Positions 1 through 8,559 of a stretch of 64,000 nucleotides of DNA are shown in pieces; position 1 is the stretch's first letter; every line of letters begins with the position of its first letter. Both the position numbers and the translations under genes were made by a program. The stretch spans positions 992,001-1,056,000 of the forward strand of contig CP073746.1 in NCBI GenBank assembly GCA_024397995.1, written 5' to 3'. The stretch is from a bacterium SCSIO 12827. Its GTDB lineage: Bacteria > Pseudomonadota > Alphaproteobacteria > Rhodospirillales > Casp-alpha2. The notes under the pieces are model-generated. The model saw nothing but the letters and a program-made list of their open reading frames with translations, searched no databases and was not told the DNA's origin.

Positions 1-1
1 G

Positions 2-853
2 GTCATCGGTGCCCTGTTCGCAGGATCGTCGACCCTGTTCGTGCGCCTGAACGAACTTGGCCCCATAACCTCGGCGTTCTACCGGGTGTTTCTGGCTTTG
101 CCGGTGTTGTGGTTCGCCATGGGCTGGGAAACGCGAACCGACGCCGCAGCGCCACGCGTCCTGGCGCGGCGCGATTACGGGATGCTCGCCCTGGCCGGAC
201 TGTTCTTCGCGGGCGATCTGTTTTTCTGGCACTTGGCGATCATGAACACGGCGGTCGCCAACGCGACCCTGCTGGCGACCCTGTCACCGGTCTATGTCAC
301 GGCGATCCTGTTCGTGCTGTTTCGTGAACGGGTGCGGCCCCTGTTCCTGGCCGGCACGGCCCTGGCGGTGGCGGGGGCGGCGTTGTTGATGGGTGACAGT
401 TTCGCGTTCCGGCCCGACCGCCTGTTGGGCGATGTCTATGGCCTGATCACGGGTCTGTTCCTGGCGGGCTACATGGTGACGGTGGGGCGGCTGCGGCGCA
501 CGGCCGGGATCGGCACAGGTACCTTGATGTTCTGGTCGACTCTGGCCACGGCGGCGGCGTTGCTGCCTCTTGCCCTGCTGTTGGAAGACCGCATGCTGGC
601 GGCCACGGTCTTCGGTTGGGTGATGCTGGTGGCTCTGGCGTTGATCAGCCATGTTGCAGGCCAAGGTCTGGTCGCCATGGCCATGGCTCATCTGCCGACG
701 GCCTTCGCCTCGGTCGGCCTGATCATGGAGGTCATCGCCGCCGCCGTGCTTGGCTGGGTGTTTCTGAATGAACCGCTCGCCCCCCTGCAATGGCTGGGGG
801 CGGCGGTGGTGGTTGCCGGGGTCGTCGTCGCCCGGGGCGGCAGCCGCAATTGA
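2..853 (+). CDS. EamA/DMT-family transporter, 5' truncated by the window edge
   Basis: Inner-membrane drug/metabolite-type transporter of the EamA (10-TMS) family; the substrate cannot be predicted. The open frame continues to the first base of the window: residues before the GTG at position 41 are already typical EamA sequence (small hydrophobic residues, then VRLNELGPITSAFYR), so the true start lies upstream. The visible ~283 residues are a run of hydrophobic helices. A late motif, LNEPLAPLQWLGAAVVVAGV, matches the end of the second EamA repeat, so the C-terminus is complete. A DUF1289 gene follows 60 bp downstream on the same strand. Confidence 0.85.
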   Translation, partial: VIGALFAGSSTLFVRLNELGPITSAFYRVFLALPVLWFAMGWETRTDAAAPRVLARRDYGMLALAGLFFAGDLFFWHLAIMNTAVANATLLATLSPVYVTAILFVLFRERVRPLFLAGTALAVAGAALLMGDSFAFRPDRLLGDVYGLITGLFLAGYMVTVGRLRRTAGIGTGTLMFWSTLATAAALLPLALLLEDRMLAATVFGWVMLVALALISHVAGQGLVAMAMAHLPTAFASVGLIMEVIAAAVLGWVFLNEPLAPLQWLGAAVVVAGVVVARGGSRN

Positions 854-913
854 CGGTGCCCTTGACGGTCCCCGGGGGCGATGTGCGAGAAAGGGGGCGC
901 AGGAGACAAAACC

Positions 914-1159
914 GTGACCGAAGCCCCCGTCGATAAAGCCCTATTGGAACAGTTGATCTGTTCCCCCTGTATCAGCGTCTGCGTGGTGGATGAACCCACG
1001 GGATTCTGCCAGGGCTGCTGGCGCACCGTGGACGAAATCGCCCAATGGCCCCGCCTGATGCGCCATCAGCGCCTGGAAATTCTCGCGCGATTGGCCGAGC
1101 GCCGCGGCGCCACGTCCCTGACCGACCGCGGCCGGGGGCCGATGCTGGCGGCGGACTGA
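914..1159 (+). CDS. DUF1289-family small cysteine-rich protein
   Basis: Small cytoplasmic protein of 81 residues with Cys at about 16, 19, 23, 32 and 35 (CSPCISVC and GFCQGCWRT), followed by the E-I-x-x-W segment typical of DUF1289. The Cys pattern suggests metal or Fe-S binding; the function of the family is unknown. I start it at GTG 914 because AGGAG sits eight bases upstream; an in-frame ATG at 881 has no such site and would add a poorly conserved extension. It may be co-transcribed with the EamA transporter ahead of it. Confidence 0.8.
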   Translation: MTEAPVDKALLEQLICSPCISVCVVDEPTGFCQGCWRTVDEIAQWPRLMRHQRLEILARLAERRGATSLTDRGRGPMLAAD

Positions 1160-1241
1160 ACCGCCGGTCCGGCGTATCGGCCGTGTTCCGGTTTCACGCA
1201 AATCTCCGTCGCGAACCGGCTGGTTCGCTCGGGATTTGCGG

Positions 1242-1661
1242 CTACCAGCTTCCCGTATTCTCCATGGACGCCCAGGGTTCGGCCGGGGCCAGGGCTTCGC
1301 CTTCCTGCAGCAGCTCGATGGAGATGCCGTCCGGTGAGCGGACGAAGGCCATGCGCCCGTCGCGCGGCGGACGGTTGATGGTCACGCCGCCGTCCTGCAG
1401 GCGCTGGCAGGTCGCGTAGATGTCTTTCACGTTGAAGGCAAGGTGGCCGAAATTGCGTCCGCCCGAATATTCCTCGGGGTCGTAGTTGTAGGTCAGCTCG
1501 ATCTGGGAATCGGGGTTTTCTTCGGCCGCGACGAAGATCAGCATATAGCCGTGTTCGGGCCGGTCCGAGCGGCGCACTTCCTTGAGGCCCAGAAGGTCGC
1601 AGTAAAAGCGCAAGCTGGCGTCCACGTCGGATATCCGCACCATCGTATGCAGGTATCTCAT
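1242..1661 (-). CDS. gloA: VOC-superfamily (glyoxalase I-like) protein
   Basis: Lactoylglutathione lyase-like protein of 139 residues. The start MRYLHTMVRISDVDASLRFY and the end ISIELLQ are characteristic of glyoxalase I, which isomerises the glutathione hemithioacetal of methylglyoxal. Candidate metal ligands are His5 near the N-terminus, the Glu in QIELTYN, the His in NFGHLAFNV and the Glu in ISIELLQ, so all four GloA positions appear present. Length fits the bacterial Ni-type enzyme (~135 residues). It stands alone, divergent from the MFS gene at 1742. Other VOC activities, such as a dioxygenase or epimerase, cannot be excluded. Confidence 0.82.
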   Translation of the reverse strand: MRYLHTMVRISDVDASLRFYCDLLGLKEVRRSDRPEHGYMLIFVAAEENPDSQIELTYNYDPEEYSGGRNFGHLAFNVKDIYATCQRLQDGGVTINRPPRDGRMAFVRSPDGISIELLQEGEALAPAEPWASMENTGSW

Positions 1662-1741
1662 TTGCCTGTTTCTCCCTGAATGTCCTGGCGGTGTAGAGTT
1701 GGTCTAACAGATTCCAACACGCAAATCCAAGAGCCCCAGCC

Positions 1742-3028
1742 GTGACCCCGACGGATTCCGATCCCCCCCATCCGCTGCACCGTCTTCTGCCCTGGTTTAT
1801 CTGGGGTCTGGGCACCTTCCTGTTCAGCTTTGTGCATTTTCAGCGGGTCGCGCCCGGCGTCATGGTCGATACCCTGATGCGGGAATTCGCCGTGGGCGGC
1901 GCCCTGCTGGGCAACCTGTCGGCGATCTATTTCTATTCCTATGCCGTCTTTCAGGTGCCCGCGGGGCTGATCGTCGACGCCTACGGCTCGCGCCGGATCA
2001 TGGTGTTGTCGGCGTTGCTGATCGCCGCCGGATGTTTCGTGTTCTCCCAGGCCGAGACCGTGCCGGGTGCCTTCGCCGGAAGGCTGCTGATCGGCATCGG
2101 CGGCGGCGCGACCTTCGTCGTCGCGCTCAATCTCGCGGCCGTATGGTTTCCGCCAAGCCGGTTTGCCCTGCTTAGCGGCCTGACCGTGGGCGCGGGGGTC
2201 GCCGGCGCCGTCGTCGGTCAGGTGCCGCTGGCCTGGGCGGTCGAGGCCGCCGGATGGCGGCCCGCCATGCTGGTGACCGGGGCGGTGGCGCTGGCGGCGG
2301 GGATCGGCGCCATTCTGGCCTTGCGCCTGCCCCGGCCAAGGGCGCCGGGGCTGCGTCCGCTCAGCCCCGGCCGGGGCGGCCTGCTTGTCGGGTTTCGCGC
2401 CGTATTGGCGCAGCGCGATCTTTGGATCCTGACGGGCGCCGGGTCGGGCAACATGTCGGTGATGCTGGCGTTCGGCGGCCTGTGGGCCGTGCCCTGGCTG
2501 GTTCAGGTCCACGGCATGACCCGCGGACAGGCGGCGGTGGCGGTGTCCCTCAACGCCGTCGGCTGGGTTGTCGGCTCGCCGCTGCTCGGCTGGATCGGGC
2601 AACGCCTGGGCGGGCGGAAAGTGCCCTTCGTCTGCGCCAATCTGGTGTCACTCGCCTGTTTCGCCGTCCTCATCCTGGTGCCCGGCCATGGTTCGGCGGT
2701 GCTGCATGGACTGCTGTTTCTTCAGGGTCTTGCCACGGGGGCCGTGGTGCTGGTGTTCACCACCACCCACGAACGGTTCGCGGGCCAGGAAAGCGTGACC
2801 CTCGGCATCGTCAACACAGGGATCATGTTCGCCATCGCCGTGTTCCAGCCCCTGGTCGGCTGGGCCCTGGATCTGAATTGGCACGGCAACATGGTGGACG
2901 GGGCCCGGGTCTATGACGCCGCCGCCTATCAAAGCGGGCTCAGCCTGTTGTTGATCGGGGGCGTCGTCGCCGTGCTGTCGGGATTGATGCTGCCGGAGAC
3001 GGCGAAGGCATCCGGCGGGGCGGATTAG
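1742..3028 (+). CDS. MFS transporter
   Basis: Twelve-helix major facilitator of 428 residues. The N-terminal half has the segment FSFVHFQRVAPGVMVDTLM followed by a motif-A-like loop (DAYGSRRIM) between TM2 and TM3, as in the anion/organic-acid group of MFS proteins. Hydrophobic helices continue to residue ~415. The start codon is a GTG without a strong ribosome site. The gene converges on the YeeE gene with only 4 bp between stops. Substrate unknown; the position beside sulfur genes may be coincidental. Confidence 0.8.
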   Translation: MTPTDSDPPHPLHRLLPWFIWGLGTFLFSFVHFQRVAPGVMVDTLMREFAVGGALLGNLSAIYFYSYAVFQVPAGLIVDAYGSRRIMVLSALLIAAGCFVFSQAETVPGAFAGRLLIGIGGGATFVVALNLAAVWFPPSRFALLSGLTVGAGVAGAVVGQVPLAWAVEAAGWRPAMLVTGAVALAAGIGAILALRLPRPRAPGLRPLSPGRGGLLVGFRAVLAQRDLWILTGAGSGNMSVMLAFGGLWAVPWLVQVHGMTRGQAAVAVSLNAVGWVVGSPLLGWIGQRLGGRKVPFVCANLVSLACFAVLILVPGHGSAVLHGLLFLQGLATGAVVLVFTTTHERFAGQESVTLGIVNTGIMFAIAVFQPLVGWALDLNWHGNMVDGARVYDAAAYQSGLSLLLIGGVVAVLSGLMLPETAKASGGAD

Positions 3029-3032
3029 GCGC

Positions 3033-4118
3033 CTATTCGGCGGGAACGATCTTGGGCGCCCGGCCGCCGACGATGCGGGTCTTCACATGATGGCCGACGG
3101 CGCCGCCGGTGACGATCGACGCCAGGGCGATCAGGCTGCCGAGGGACAGGGTGCTCATGCCCGACAGGCCGGCGCCGATGGTGCAGCCCAGGGCCAGCAC
3201 GCCGCCGAAACCCATCATGGCGGCGCCCAGCACGTAGCGGCCCATATGGCCCGGAGAATCGAAACCCTCTGCCTTGAGCGACCGGGTCGCCGCGGCCCAG
3301 GCGAAGGCCCCGGCCAGGGTCCCCGCGATGGCGGTAATGCCGAAGTCGGCGGCCGTGCCCGTATAGGTCATGAGGAATTGCAGCGCGTCGCCCATGGGGG
3401 CGGTGAAGGTCAGGCTGACCGGGCGGGTCGGATTGAAGTCGTCGAAGCCGAGCACGCCCGAGACGTACCAGGATGCCGGAATCAGCAGGCCGACGACGAG
3501 ACCGGCGGCGATCCCGCCAAAGGCGCCCGGCTGATGGCGCAGGCGGAAGGCGGCGAACAGACCGGCGGCCATCAGGCCGGCGGCGATCACCAGGGCGGTC
3601 GCCCCCGCACCCTCCGCGCCCGAGATCAGCACCGGCAGGGCCTGCGGCGTGTCGCCCAGGCTGATCGTGCCCGCACCCTCGATCCAGGTGCGGGGCAGGG
3701 CCAGGATGCCGCGCAGGGTGGCATAGGCGGTCAGGCCCAGGACCGTGATGACGACCCAGGCCCGCAGGTTGCCGCCCGCCGCCAGAACCAGATGGCGGCC
3801 GCCGCAGCCCCGTGTGATGACCATGCCGAACCCGAACAAAAGGCCGCCGACGATCAGCGCCAGCCACGTCACCGAAGTGCCGAGATAGATGCTGTCCTTC
3901 AGGTCGATCACGCCGAAATGCGCCAGCACCTGCGTGCCCAGAATGGCCAGCGGCAGGGCGATGGCCCAGGCGGCGGCCTGACGGGCCGGGCGCCGGTCGA
4001 TGACCTCGATCACGGCCGAGCGCAGGCAGAACCCGGAGGCGCGCGCCACGGTGCCGTAGATGAAGCCGACCGCAAGCGCGCCGGCGAGAAGAAGAAACCT
4101 GGGTTCGAGCGAGTCCAT
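3033..4118 (-). CDS. YeeE/YedE-family (TsuA-like) thiosulfate/sulfur transporter
   Basis: Integral membrane protein of 361 residues with two YeeE repeats. Three conserved Cys sit in the motifs used by thiosulfate transporters of this family: GFCLRS (Cys31), RGCGG (Cys105) and GCTIGAGLSG (Cys312). In TsuA homologues such Cys pass thiosulfate through the membrane. Transcription runs leftward from an AT-rich intergenic region that carries an element (4214-4238) also found near other sulfur genes of the window. This makes thiosulfate or another sulfur compound the likely substrate, feeding or bypassing the periplasmic Sox system. Not joined to other genes in an operon. Confidence 0.83.
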   Translation of the reverse strand: MDSLEPRFLLLAGALAVGFIYGTVARASGFCLRSAVIEVIDRRPARQAAAWAIALPLAILGTQVLAHFGVIDLKDSIYLGTSVTWLALIVGGLLFGFGMVITRGCGGRHLVLAAGGNLRAWVVITVLGLTAYATLRGILALPRTWIEGAGTISLGDTPQALPVLISGAEGAGATALVIAAGLMAAGLFAAFRLRHQPGAFGGIAAGLVVGLLIPASWYVSGVLGFDDFNPTRPVSLTFTAPMGDALQFLMTYTGTAADFGITAIAGTLAGAFAWAAATRSLKAEGFDSPGHMGRYVLGAAMMGFGGVLALGCTIGAGLSGMSTLSLGSLIALASIVTGGAVGHHVKTRIVGGRAPKIVPAE

Positions 4119-4213
4119 ATCGTGCCGTTCCTGAGTGTTCCCGGCGAATATCGGTCCTTGGGCCGCGTCCGGTCCCTGTATTTAAACAGCGTTTAGGGGG
4201 GAATCAATAATTA

Positions 4214-4238
4214 TATTCACAAAAATATATGTGATTTA
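4214..4238. promoter_or_regulatory. AT-rich putative operator upstream of the yeeE-like gene
   Basis: The sequence begins TATTCA, continues through an A/T run and ends TGTGATTT. The same layout recurs at 6544-6567, 8429-8457 (other strand) and 14886-14911, each before a sulfur gene. Next to it, at 4248-4261, is a CACAATTTGTG palindrome. It lies ~95 bp before the yeeE start and ~135 bp before the divergent gene at 4375. Binding by SoxR is an inference. Confidence 0.4.
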
Positions 4239-4374
4239 ATTATATTTCACACAATTTGTGTACAATTGCTGGATCGTGCCGATCCCGGGAATCCGGGGTT
4301 TTCCCCTGGGCACATCATGGTACAACCGCGGGTCGCCGGATTTCAGGTTCGGCAGGCCGATCCAGGGGACGTCC

Positions 4375-5907
4375 ATGACCGCCTTCGCCTTTACCGCCGC
4401 CGTGTTTCTGACCGCCGCCGGGGCCCTGGTCCTGGAAATCGTGGCCGCGCGCCTGATCGCCCCCTATGTGGGCATGTCGCTATACACCTGGACCGCGATC
4501 ATCGCCATCGTTCTGGCCGGGCTTTCGATCGGGCATTGGCTGGGCGGGCGTCTGGCCGGGCCGGACGTCGGGCGGGCCGAGGGCGTGCGCCGCACGGCCC
4601 TGGCCCTGGCCGCCGCCGCCGTCACCACCCTGGCGTCGCTGCCGCTGCTGCGTCTCGTCTCGGGGCCGTTGTTGTCGGGCGGGTTGGGCGCCGTCACGGC
4701 GGTGGTCGTGCTGACGGCGGTTCTGTTCCTGCTGCCGTCCCTGTTCGTCGGCATCGTCTCGCCCCTGGCGACCAAGCTGGCCATCGATGCGGAACCGGAC
4801 CAGGCGGGGCGGGTGCTGGGCCGCATGTTCGCGGCCGGCGCCGGCGGCAGCATCTTCGGCACCCTGGCCGCCGGATATCTGTTCATTTCCTGGGTCGGGG
4901 CGACGGGGACGGTGATCGCCGTCGCCGTGCTGTATGCCACCCTGGCCGCGGCCTTCGGCCTGTGGTCGCGGCGCTGGGCGGCGGTTCTGGCGCTGCTTGT
5001 GCTGCCGGGGGGCGGGCTCGCGGCCTGGGGCAACGCGCTCGCGGCCTACCGCTCGCCCTGTCAGGTGGAAAGCGACTATTTCTGCATCCGCTTCGACGAC
5101 TTCTCCGCGATGAGCGGGCGGCCCAGCCGCCTGATGGTGCTCGACCATCTGGTCCATTCCATCAACGACCGCGACGACCCGACGTTGCTGTACAGCCCCT
5201 ATGTTCATTTCGTGGACGAGATCGCGGATCTGCGCCTGGCCGGGCACCGCGCGACGCGGGCCTATTTCATCGGCGGCGGCGGCTATACCCTGCCGCGCGC
5301 CTGGACTCGCCTGCACCCGGACATGAAGATGACGGTGGCCGAATTGGACCCGGCGGTGACACAGGCGGCGGCGGAGCAAATGTGGCTCAACCCGACCGAT
5401 CCCAACCTGCACATTCTGCATCAGGACGCGCGCCAAGCGCTCAACCGGCTGGACCCGGCGGAACGCTTTGACGTGGTGTTCGGCGATGCCTTTCACGATA
5501 TCGCCGTGCCGGCCCATCTGGTGACCCGGGAATTCCATGGTGAATTGGCGGCACGCCTGAGCGAAGGCGGGTTCTATGCGGTCAACGTGGTCGATTTGGG
5601 CAGCGATCCGCGATTTCTGTTCGCCCTGGTCAAGACGCTGCGCTTGGACTTTCCCGCCGTCGAGGTTTGGAAGACCCTGGATGAAATGGACGAGACCGGG
5701 CGTGTGACCTTCATCGTTCTTGCCTCGGCGCGGCCAACCCGGGAAACGCGCATCGCTTCCCTGCGCGGCTTGGCGCGGGCCTGGGCGCGTTGGCCTGAAA
5801 ACGACCTGGACCGCCGGCTTGCGGCGGTCGACCCTCCCGTGCTGACCGACGACCACGCGCCGGTTGAACGGTTGTTGTCACGGTTGTTGCGCGCGCCCGA
5901 CATTTGA
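4375..5907 (+). CDS. Fused membrane domain plus spermidine-synthase-like methyltransferase-fold protein
   Basis: 510-residue protein with an N-terminal block of about seven hydrophobic helices (residues ~1-215) and a C-terminal Rossmann domain of the spermidine synthase (SpeE) type. The SpeE region includes YFIGGGGYTLPRAW, then AELDPAVTQAA and QDARQALNRL, the nucleotide-side motifs of aminopropyltransferases. Such membrane-fused SpeE-like proteins are common but their reaction is mostly unproven. I start at ATG 4375, preceded by AGGGGAC; upstream in-frame sequence to 4258 lies in the promoter region. It ends at a bidirectional terminator shared with the converging DsrE gene. Confidence 0.8.
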   Translation: MTAFAFTAAVFLTAAGALVLEIVAARLIAPYVGMSLYTWTAIIAIVLAGLSIGHWLGGRLAGPDVGRAEGVRRTALALAAAAVTTLASLPLLRLVSGPLLSGGLGAVTAVVVLTAVLFLLPSLFVGIVSPLATKLAIDAEPDQAGRVLGRMFAAGAGGSIFGTLAAGYLFISWVGATGTVIAVAVLYATLAAAFGLWSRRWAAVLALLVLPGGGLAAWGNALAAYRSPCQVESDYFCIRFDDFSAMSGRPSRLMVLDHLVHSINDRDDPTLLYSPYVHFVDEIADLRLAGHRATRAYFIGGGGYTLPRAWTRLHPDMKMTVAELDPAVTQAAAEQMWLNPTDPNLHILHQDARQALNRLDPAERFDVVFGDAFHDIAVPAHLVTREFHGELAARLSEGGFYAVNVVDLGSDPRFLFALVKTLRLDFPAVEVWKTLDEMDETGRVTFIVLASARPTRETRIASLRGLARAWARWPENDLDRRLAAVDPPVLTDDHAPVERLLSRLLRAPDI

Positions 5908-5910
5908 CCA

Positions 5911-5972
5911 CCCCAAGAGACCTAAAAAAGGGGGCCACAGCTTTTTCTGCGGCCCCCGCTCAGGTCTTGGGG
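5911..5972. terminator. Bidirectional rho-independent-type hairpin
   Basis: Inner stem GGGGGCC (5930-5936) pairs with GGCCCCC (5951-5957); an outer stem of CCCCAAGAGACCT and AGGTCTTGGGG flanks it. A run of six A at 5924-5929 gives a U tract on the minus strand. It sits between converging genes ending at 5907 and 6001 and can serve both. Confidence 0.75.
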
Positions 5973-6000
5973 GAGGGAGAGTCTTCAGGAAGAATGTTGG

Positions 6001-6462
6001 TTACGGCTTGATATAGGTGTAGCCCATCTGCTGCAGATGGGAGAGTTCGGCCACGCCCGACGGGACGATGTCTTCCGGGAAGACTTCCAGAAGGTCGGTC
6101 TCGTAGTTGATCTTGCGGCCCTTCAGCGTGTTGTTGCAGACGTTGAATTTGACGTTCTGCGATTTCAGGCTGACGACCTGACCCTTCAGCTTGTCGTTGG
6201 ACTTGGCGTTCTTCAGCACGCCCAAACCGTTGCCGTGCAGGACGACCTTGATGTCCATGTTTTCCGCGCCGACCGCGTTGATGTGGTTCTGAATGTTGCG
6301 CAGGGCGCCGCGGTATTTCTTGTCTGCTTCGCCGCCTTCATAGTTGATGTGATAGACGACCTTCTGCTTGCCGTAAGGATCGGCGGCTTCAGCCTTGGTG
6401 AGCCCGACGAGAACGACCCCAAAGACGGCAAGCGCCGTCAACATACTGGTGAGTACCTTCAT
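6001..6462 (-). CDS. Exported DsrE/DsrF-like family protein
   Basis: Periplasmic 153-residue protein with a Sec signal peptide (MKVLTSMLTALAVFGVVLVG, cleavage near AEA-A). The mature part has the DsrE fold pattern: KVVYHINYEGG near the start, a VVLHGNG strand-loop and a single Cys109 in FNVCNNTL, the position used by DsrE/TusD-type proteins to carry persulfide sulfur. I start at ATG 6462, which has GGAGGA nine bases upstream; the ATG at 6474 overlaps that site. Exported DsrE proteins often accompany sox genes and may bind or shuttle sulfane sulfur. It lies downstream of soxF on the same strand. Confidence 0.82.
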   Translation of the reverse strand: MKVLTSMLTALAVFGVVLVGLTKAEAADPYGKQKVVYHINYEGGEADKKYRGALRNIQNHINAVGAENMDIKVVLHGNGLGVLKNAKSNDKLKGQVVSLKSQNVKFNVCNNTLKGRKINYETDLLEVFPEDIVPSGVAELSHLQQMGYTYIKP

Positions 6463-6536
6463 TATTTCCTCCATGTTTTTGTAGTTTAAGGCGCAACCCT
6501 ATTCTGGGCATCGACAATGATAGGATTCCACACCTT

Positions 6537-6568
6537 TCAAACATATTCAATAAATCTTATGTGTTTGA
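6537..6568. promoter_or_regulatory. AT-rich putative operator upstream of the dsrE-like gene
   Basis: TCAAACATA (6537-6545) faces TATGTGTTTGA (6558-6568), an imperfect inverted repeat. Inside it, 6544-6567 follows the TATTCA...TATGTG layout seen before other sulfur genes here. It lies between the soxF stop and the dsrE start, so dsrE probably has its own promoter. Confidence 0.42.
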
Positions 6569-6580
6569 GCGCGTGCTGCG

Positions 6581-7849
6581 TCAGCCCCAAACGCGACCCA
6601 TGATGCCGCGCAGCCAAAGCTCCGCCTTATCGGCGCCGGCTTGTAGGTCCTCGGCCGAGGCCCCCCCGGGCGTGCGCTGCATGGTCTTTCCGTCGACGAC
6701 GACATGCCCGTTTTCCAGGTGGAAATCGGTGCTGGCCTCGAACCCGTGGCCGGGGGCGGCCAGGGAATAACAGCCCGCGTGCCACTGGGGAGCGGCCATG
6801 TCGGCCTGGGTCAGGTCGCGAACGATCGCCTGAGCGCAGGTCTCCGCGACGCTGACTGCGGCGGCGGCGGCCTTTGGCAAGGGTGGGGCGAAGGCGGCGT
6901 CGCCGATGACATGGACATGGGGAACACGGGTTGAGGCGAAAGTCGCCGGATCGACCGGGCACCAGCCCGTTTCATCGGCGGCACCGGCGGCCAACGCGAT
7001 GTCGCCGGCACGTTGGCGGGGGATGAAGTTGATCACATCGGCGGGTACGTCGTCGAAGTCCGTGGCCACGGTGCGCGTTTCCGGGTCGATGGCGCGGACG
7101 ATGCCGTCGCTTTCCGCCAGCCGGTAATCGATCATGCCGGGATAAAGCGCGGCCCAAGCTTCCTCGAACAGGGGCTGCAGGGCGAACTTGGATTTGGCGT
7201 CGAATACGATGATCTTGGATTTCGGTTTGGCGGTCTTGAAGTAATGGGCGACCAGACTGACCCGCTCGCCGACCGCGGGCGGGCAGCGCAACGGCCCGAC
7301 AGGGGCGACCAGGGCGAACACACCGCCGTCGGGCATGGCCTCAAGCTGGCGGCGCAATAGGACCGTCTGCTCACCCGCCTGCCAGGCATGAGGAATCCGG
7401 CCCGCCGTGGCAGCGGAAACGCCCTCGACCTCATCCCAAAAAAATCCGATGCCGGGCGACAGCACCAGTTTGTCGTATGGCAGAACCGAGCCGTCGGCGA
7501 GGCGCAGAGTCCGCGCGTCCGTATCCACGGCATCGGCCCGGCCGGTGATGATTGTCACGCCGTCCTTGGCCAGGGCGTCATAGCCGACTGTCTGGTCCTC
7601 GATGCGACCGAACCCGCTGATCACGGTGTTGCTCCCTGGACAGCAGACAAAGGTCGTATCCCGCGCGACCAGGGTGACATCGATCCCTGGCGCCAACCGC
7701 TTGATCGTTCGGGCGGCGGCGCTGCCGCCGAACCCGCCGCCGACGACCACGACGCGCCCGCCCTTGGCCCGCGCAATCCCGGGCAGGGCCAGCGTTGGGG
7801 CTGTGGCGATCAGGCCGAGGACGGTGCGCCGGGACCAGCCGGGAGTCAT
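6581..7849 (-). CDS. soxF: SoxF/FccB-type flavoprotein (sulfide dehydrogenase flavocytochrome flavoprotein subunit)
   Basis: Exported FAD disulfide-oxidoreductase of 422 residues. After a Tat-like leader (SRRTVLGLIATAP) comes the dinucleotide motif VVVVGGGFGGSAAA (about 33-46). Redox-type Cys occur in FVCCPGSN (69-70) and GPLRCPPA, and HVIGDAA lies near the second FAD-contact region, as in FccB of flavocytochrome c sulfide dehydrogenase. It should oxidise sulfide or polysulfide in the periplasm, normally with a cytochrome partner; no fccA/soxE gene adjoins. ATG 7849 is chosen because AAAGGA lies eight bases upstream; a GTG at 7873 is an alternative. Divergent from the soxS-like gene. Confidence 0.85.
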   Translation of the reverse strand: MTPGWSRRTVLGLIATAPTLALPGIARAKGGRVVVVGGGFGGSAAARTIKRLAPGIDVTLVARDTTFVCCPGSNTVISGFGRIEDQTVGYDALAKDGVTIITGRADAVDTDARTLRLADGSVLPYDKLVLSPGIGFFWDEVEGVSAATAGRIPHAWQAGEQTVLLRRQLEAMPDGGVFALVAPVGPLRCPPAVGERVSLVAHYFKTAKPKSKIIVFDAKSKFALQPLFEEAWAALYPGMIDYRLAESDGIVRAIDPETRTVATDFDDVPADVINFIPRQRAGDIALAAGAADETGWCPVDPATFASTRVPHVHVIGDAAFAPPLPKAAAAAVSVAETCAQAIVRDLTQADMAAPQWHAGCYSLAAPGHGFEASTDFHLENGHVVVDGKTMQRTPGGASAEDLQAGADKAELWLRGIMGRVWG

Positions 7850-7918
7850 GGAGGATGTCCTTTCAATGCTCACCTCGGCTTGACGCCGGGCCCTGCATCA
7901 TGGCTCTAATCCCGGCCC

Positions 7919-8332
7919 ATGAAAAGCACCTCACCCGATGGCGCGCGCGCCCCGATTGTCAAATCCGTCGTCCTGGGCGTTCTGGCGACGTTGCTGTTGG
8001 CGGGTCTGTTTGCGGGCTCGAAGGCCGCGGCGGCGGAACTGGTGTTGTTCGAAAGCGACACCTGCGAGTGGTGCGAACGGTTCCACAAAGAGATCGGACC
8101 CGCCTATCCAAACACGGCCGAGTCCAAATGCGCGCCGTTGCGCCGTATCGACATCGACGACCCGCGGCCGGACGATCTCGCCCATATCAAGGGCATCGTC
8201 TTCACGCCGACCTTCGTGTTGATTGAGGACGGCGAGGAAGTCAGCCGCCTGACCGGCTATCCGGGCGAGGATTTTTTCTGGAGCCTGCTCGACCGCGACC
8301 TGAAGAAGCTGCGTCATCCCTGTCCTGGTTGA
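7919..8332 (+). CDS. soxS: Periplasmic thioredoxin-fold protein, SoxS-like
   Basis: 137-residue protein with an N-terminal membrane/signal segment (residues ~15-38), then a thioredoxin fold with active site CEWC (Cys49, Cys52) and a cis-proline segment FTPTFVLIEDG. Size and CxxC resemble SoxS of Paracoccus, which keeps the SoxY Cys arm in a productive reduced state. It probably receives electrons from the CcdA-type protein encoded at 12613. It is divergent from soxF with 69 bp between starts. SoxS is the best label by length and setting; a general periplasmic thioredoxin is the alternative. Confidence 0.75.
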   Translation: MKSTSPDGARAPIVKSVVLGVLATLLLAGLFAGSKAAAAELVLFESDTCEWCERFHKEIGPAYPNTAESKCAPLRRIDIDDPRPDDLAHIKGIVFTPTFVLIEDGEEVSRLTGYPGEDFFWSLLDRDLKKLRHPCPG

Positions 8333-8420
8333 GGGTAGGGTTGGAAATCGCAGATTCCCGCCATCTCTCAGGTGAAGCGTGACCGCCGGCCGATTTTTGG
8401 TATTTATAGAGGGCGGGCGG

Positions 8421-8457
8421 TATTCAAACTTGATACATATATTTTTTTATGAATATG
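8421..8457. promoter_or_regulatory. AT-rich putative operator upstream of soxXYZA
   Basis: TATTCA (8421-8426) and TGAATA (8450-8455) form an inverted repeat. Read on the minus strand, 8457-8429 gives TATTCATAAA, an A/T run and TGTATCAA, close to 14886-14911. It lies about 100 bp before soxX and is the best candidate control site for the soxXYZA operon. Confidence 0.45.
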
Positions 8458-8559
8458 ATTGCCGATGAAGAAGGCGAAAACGCCCGTAGAAAGCTAACAG
8501 CCGTGATCGGGGCGGCGCAAAACCGCCCCCTGAACCGGCGACAACGTTGGGGAACAGGT

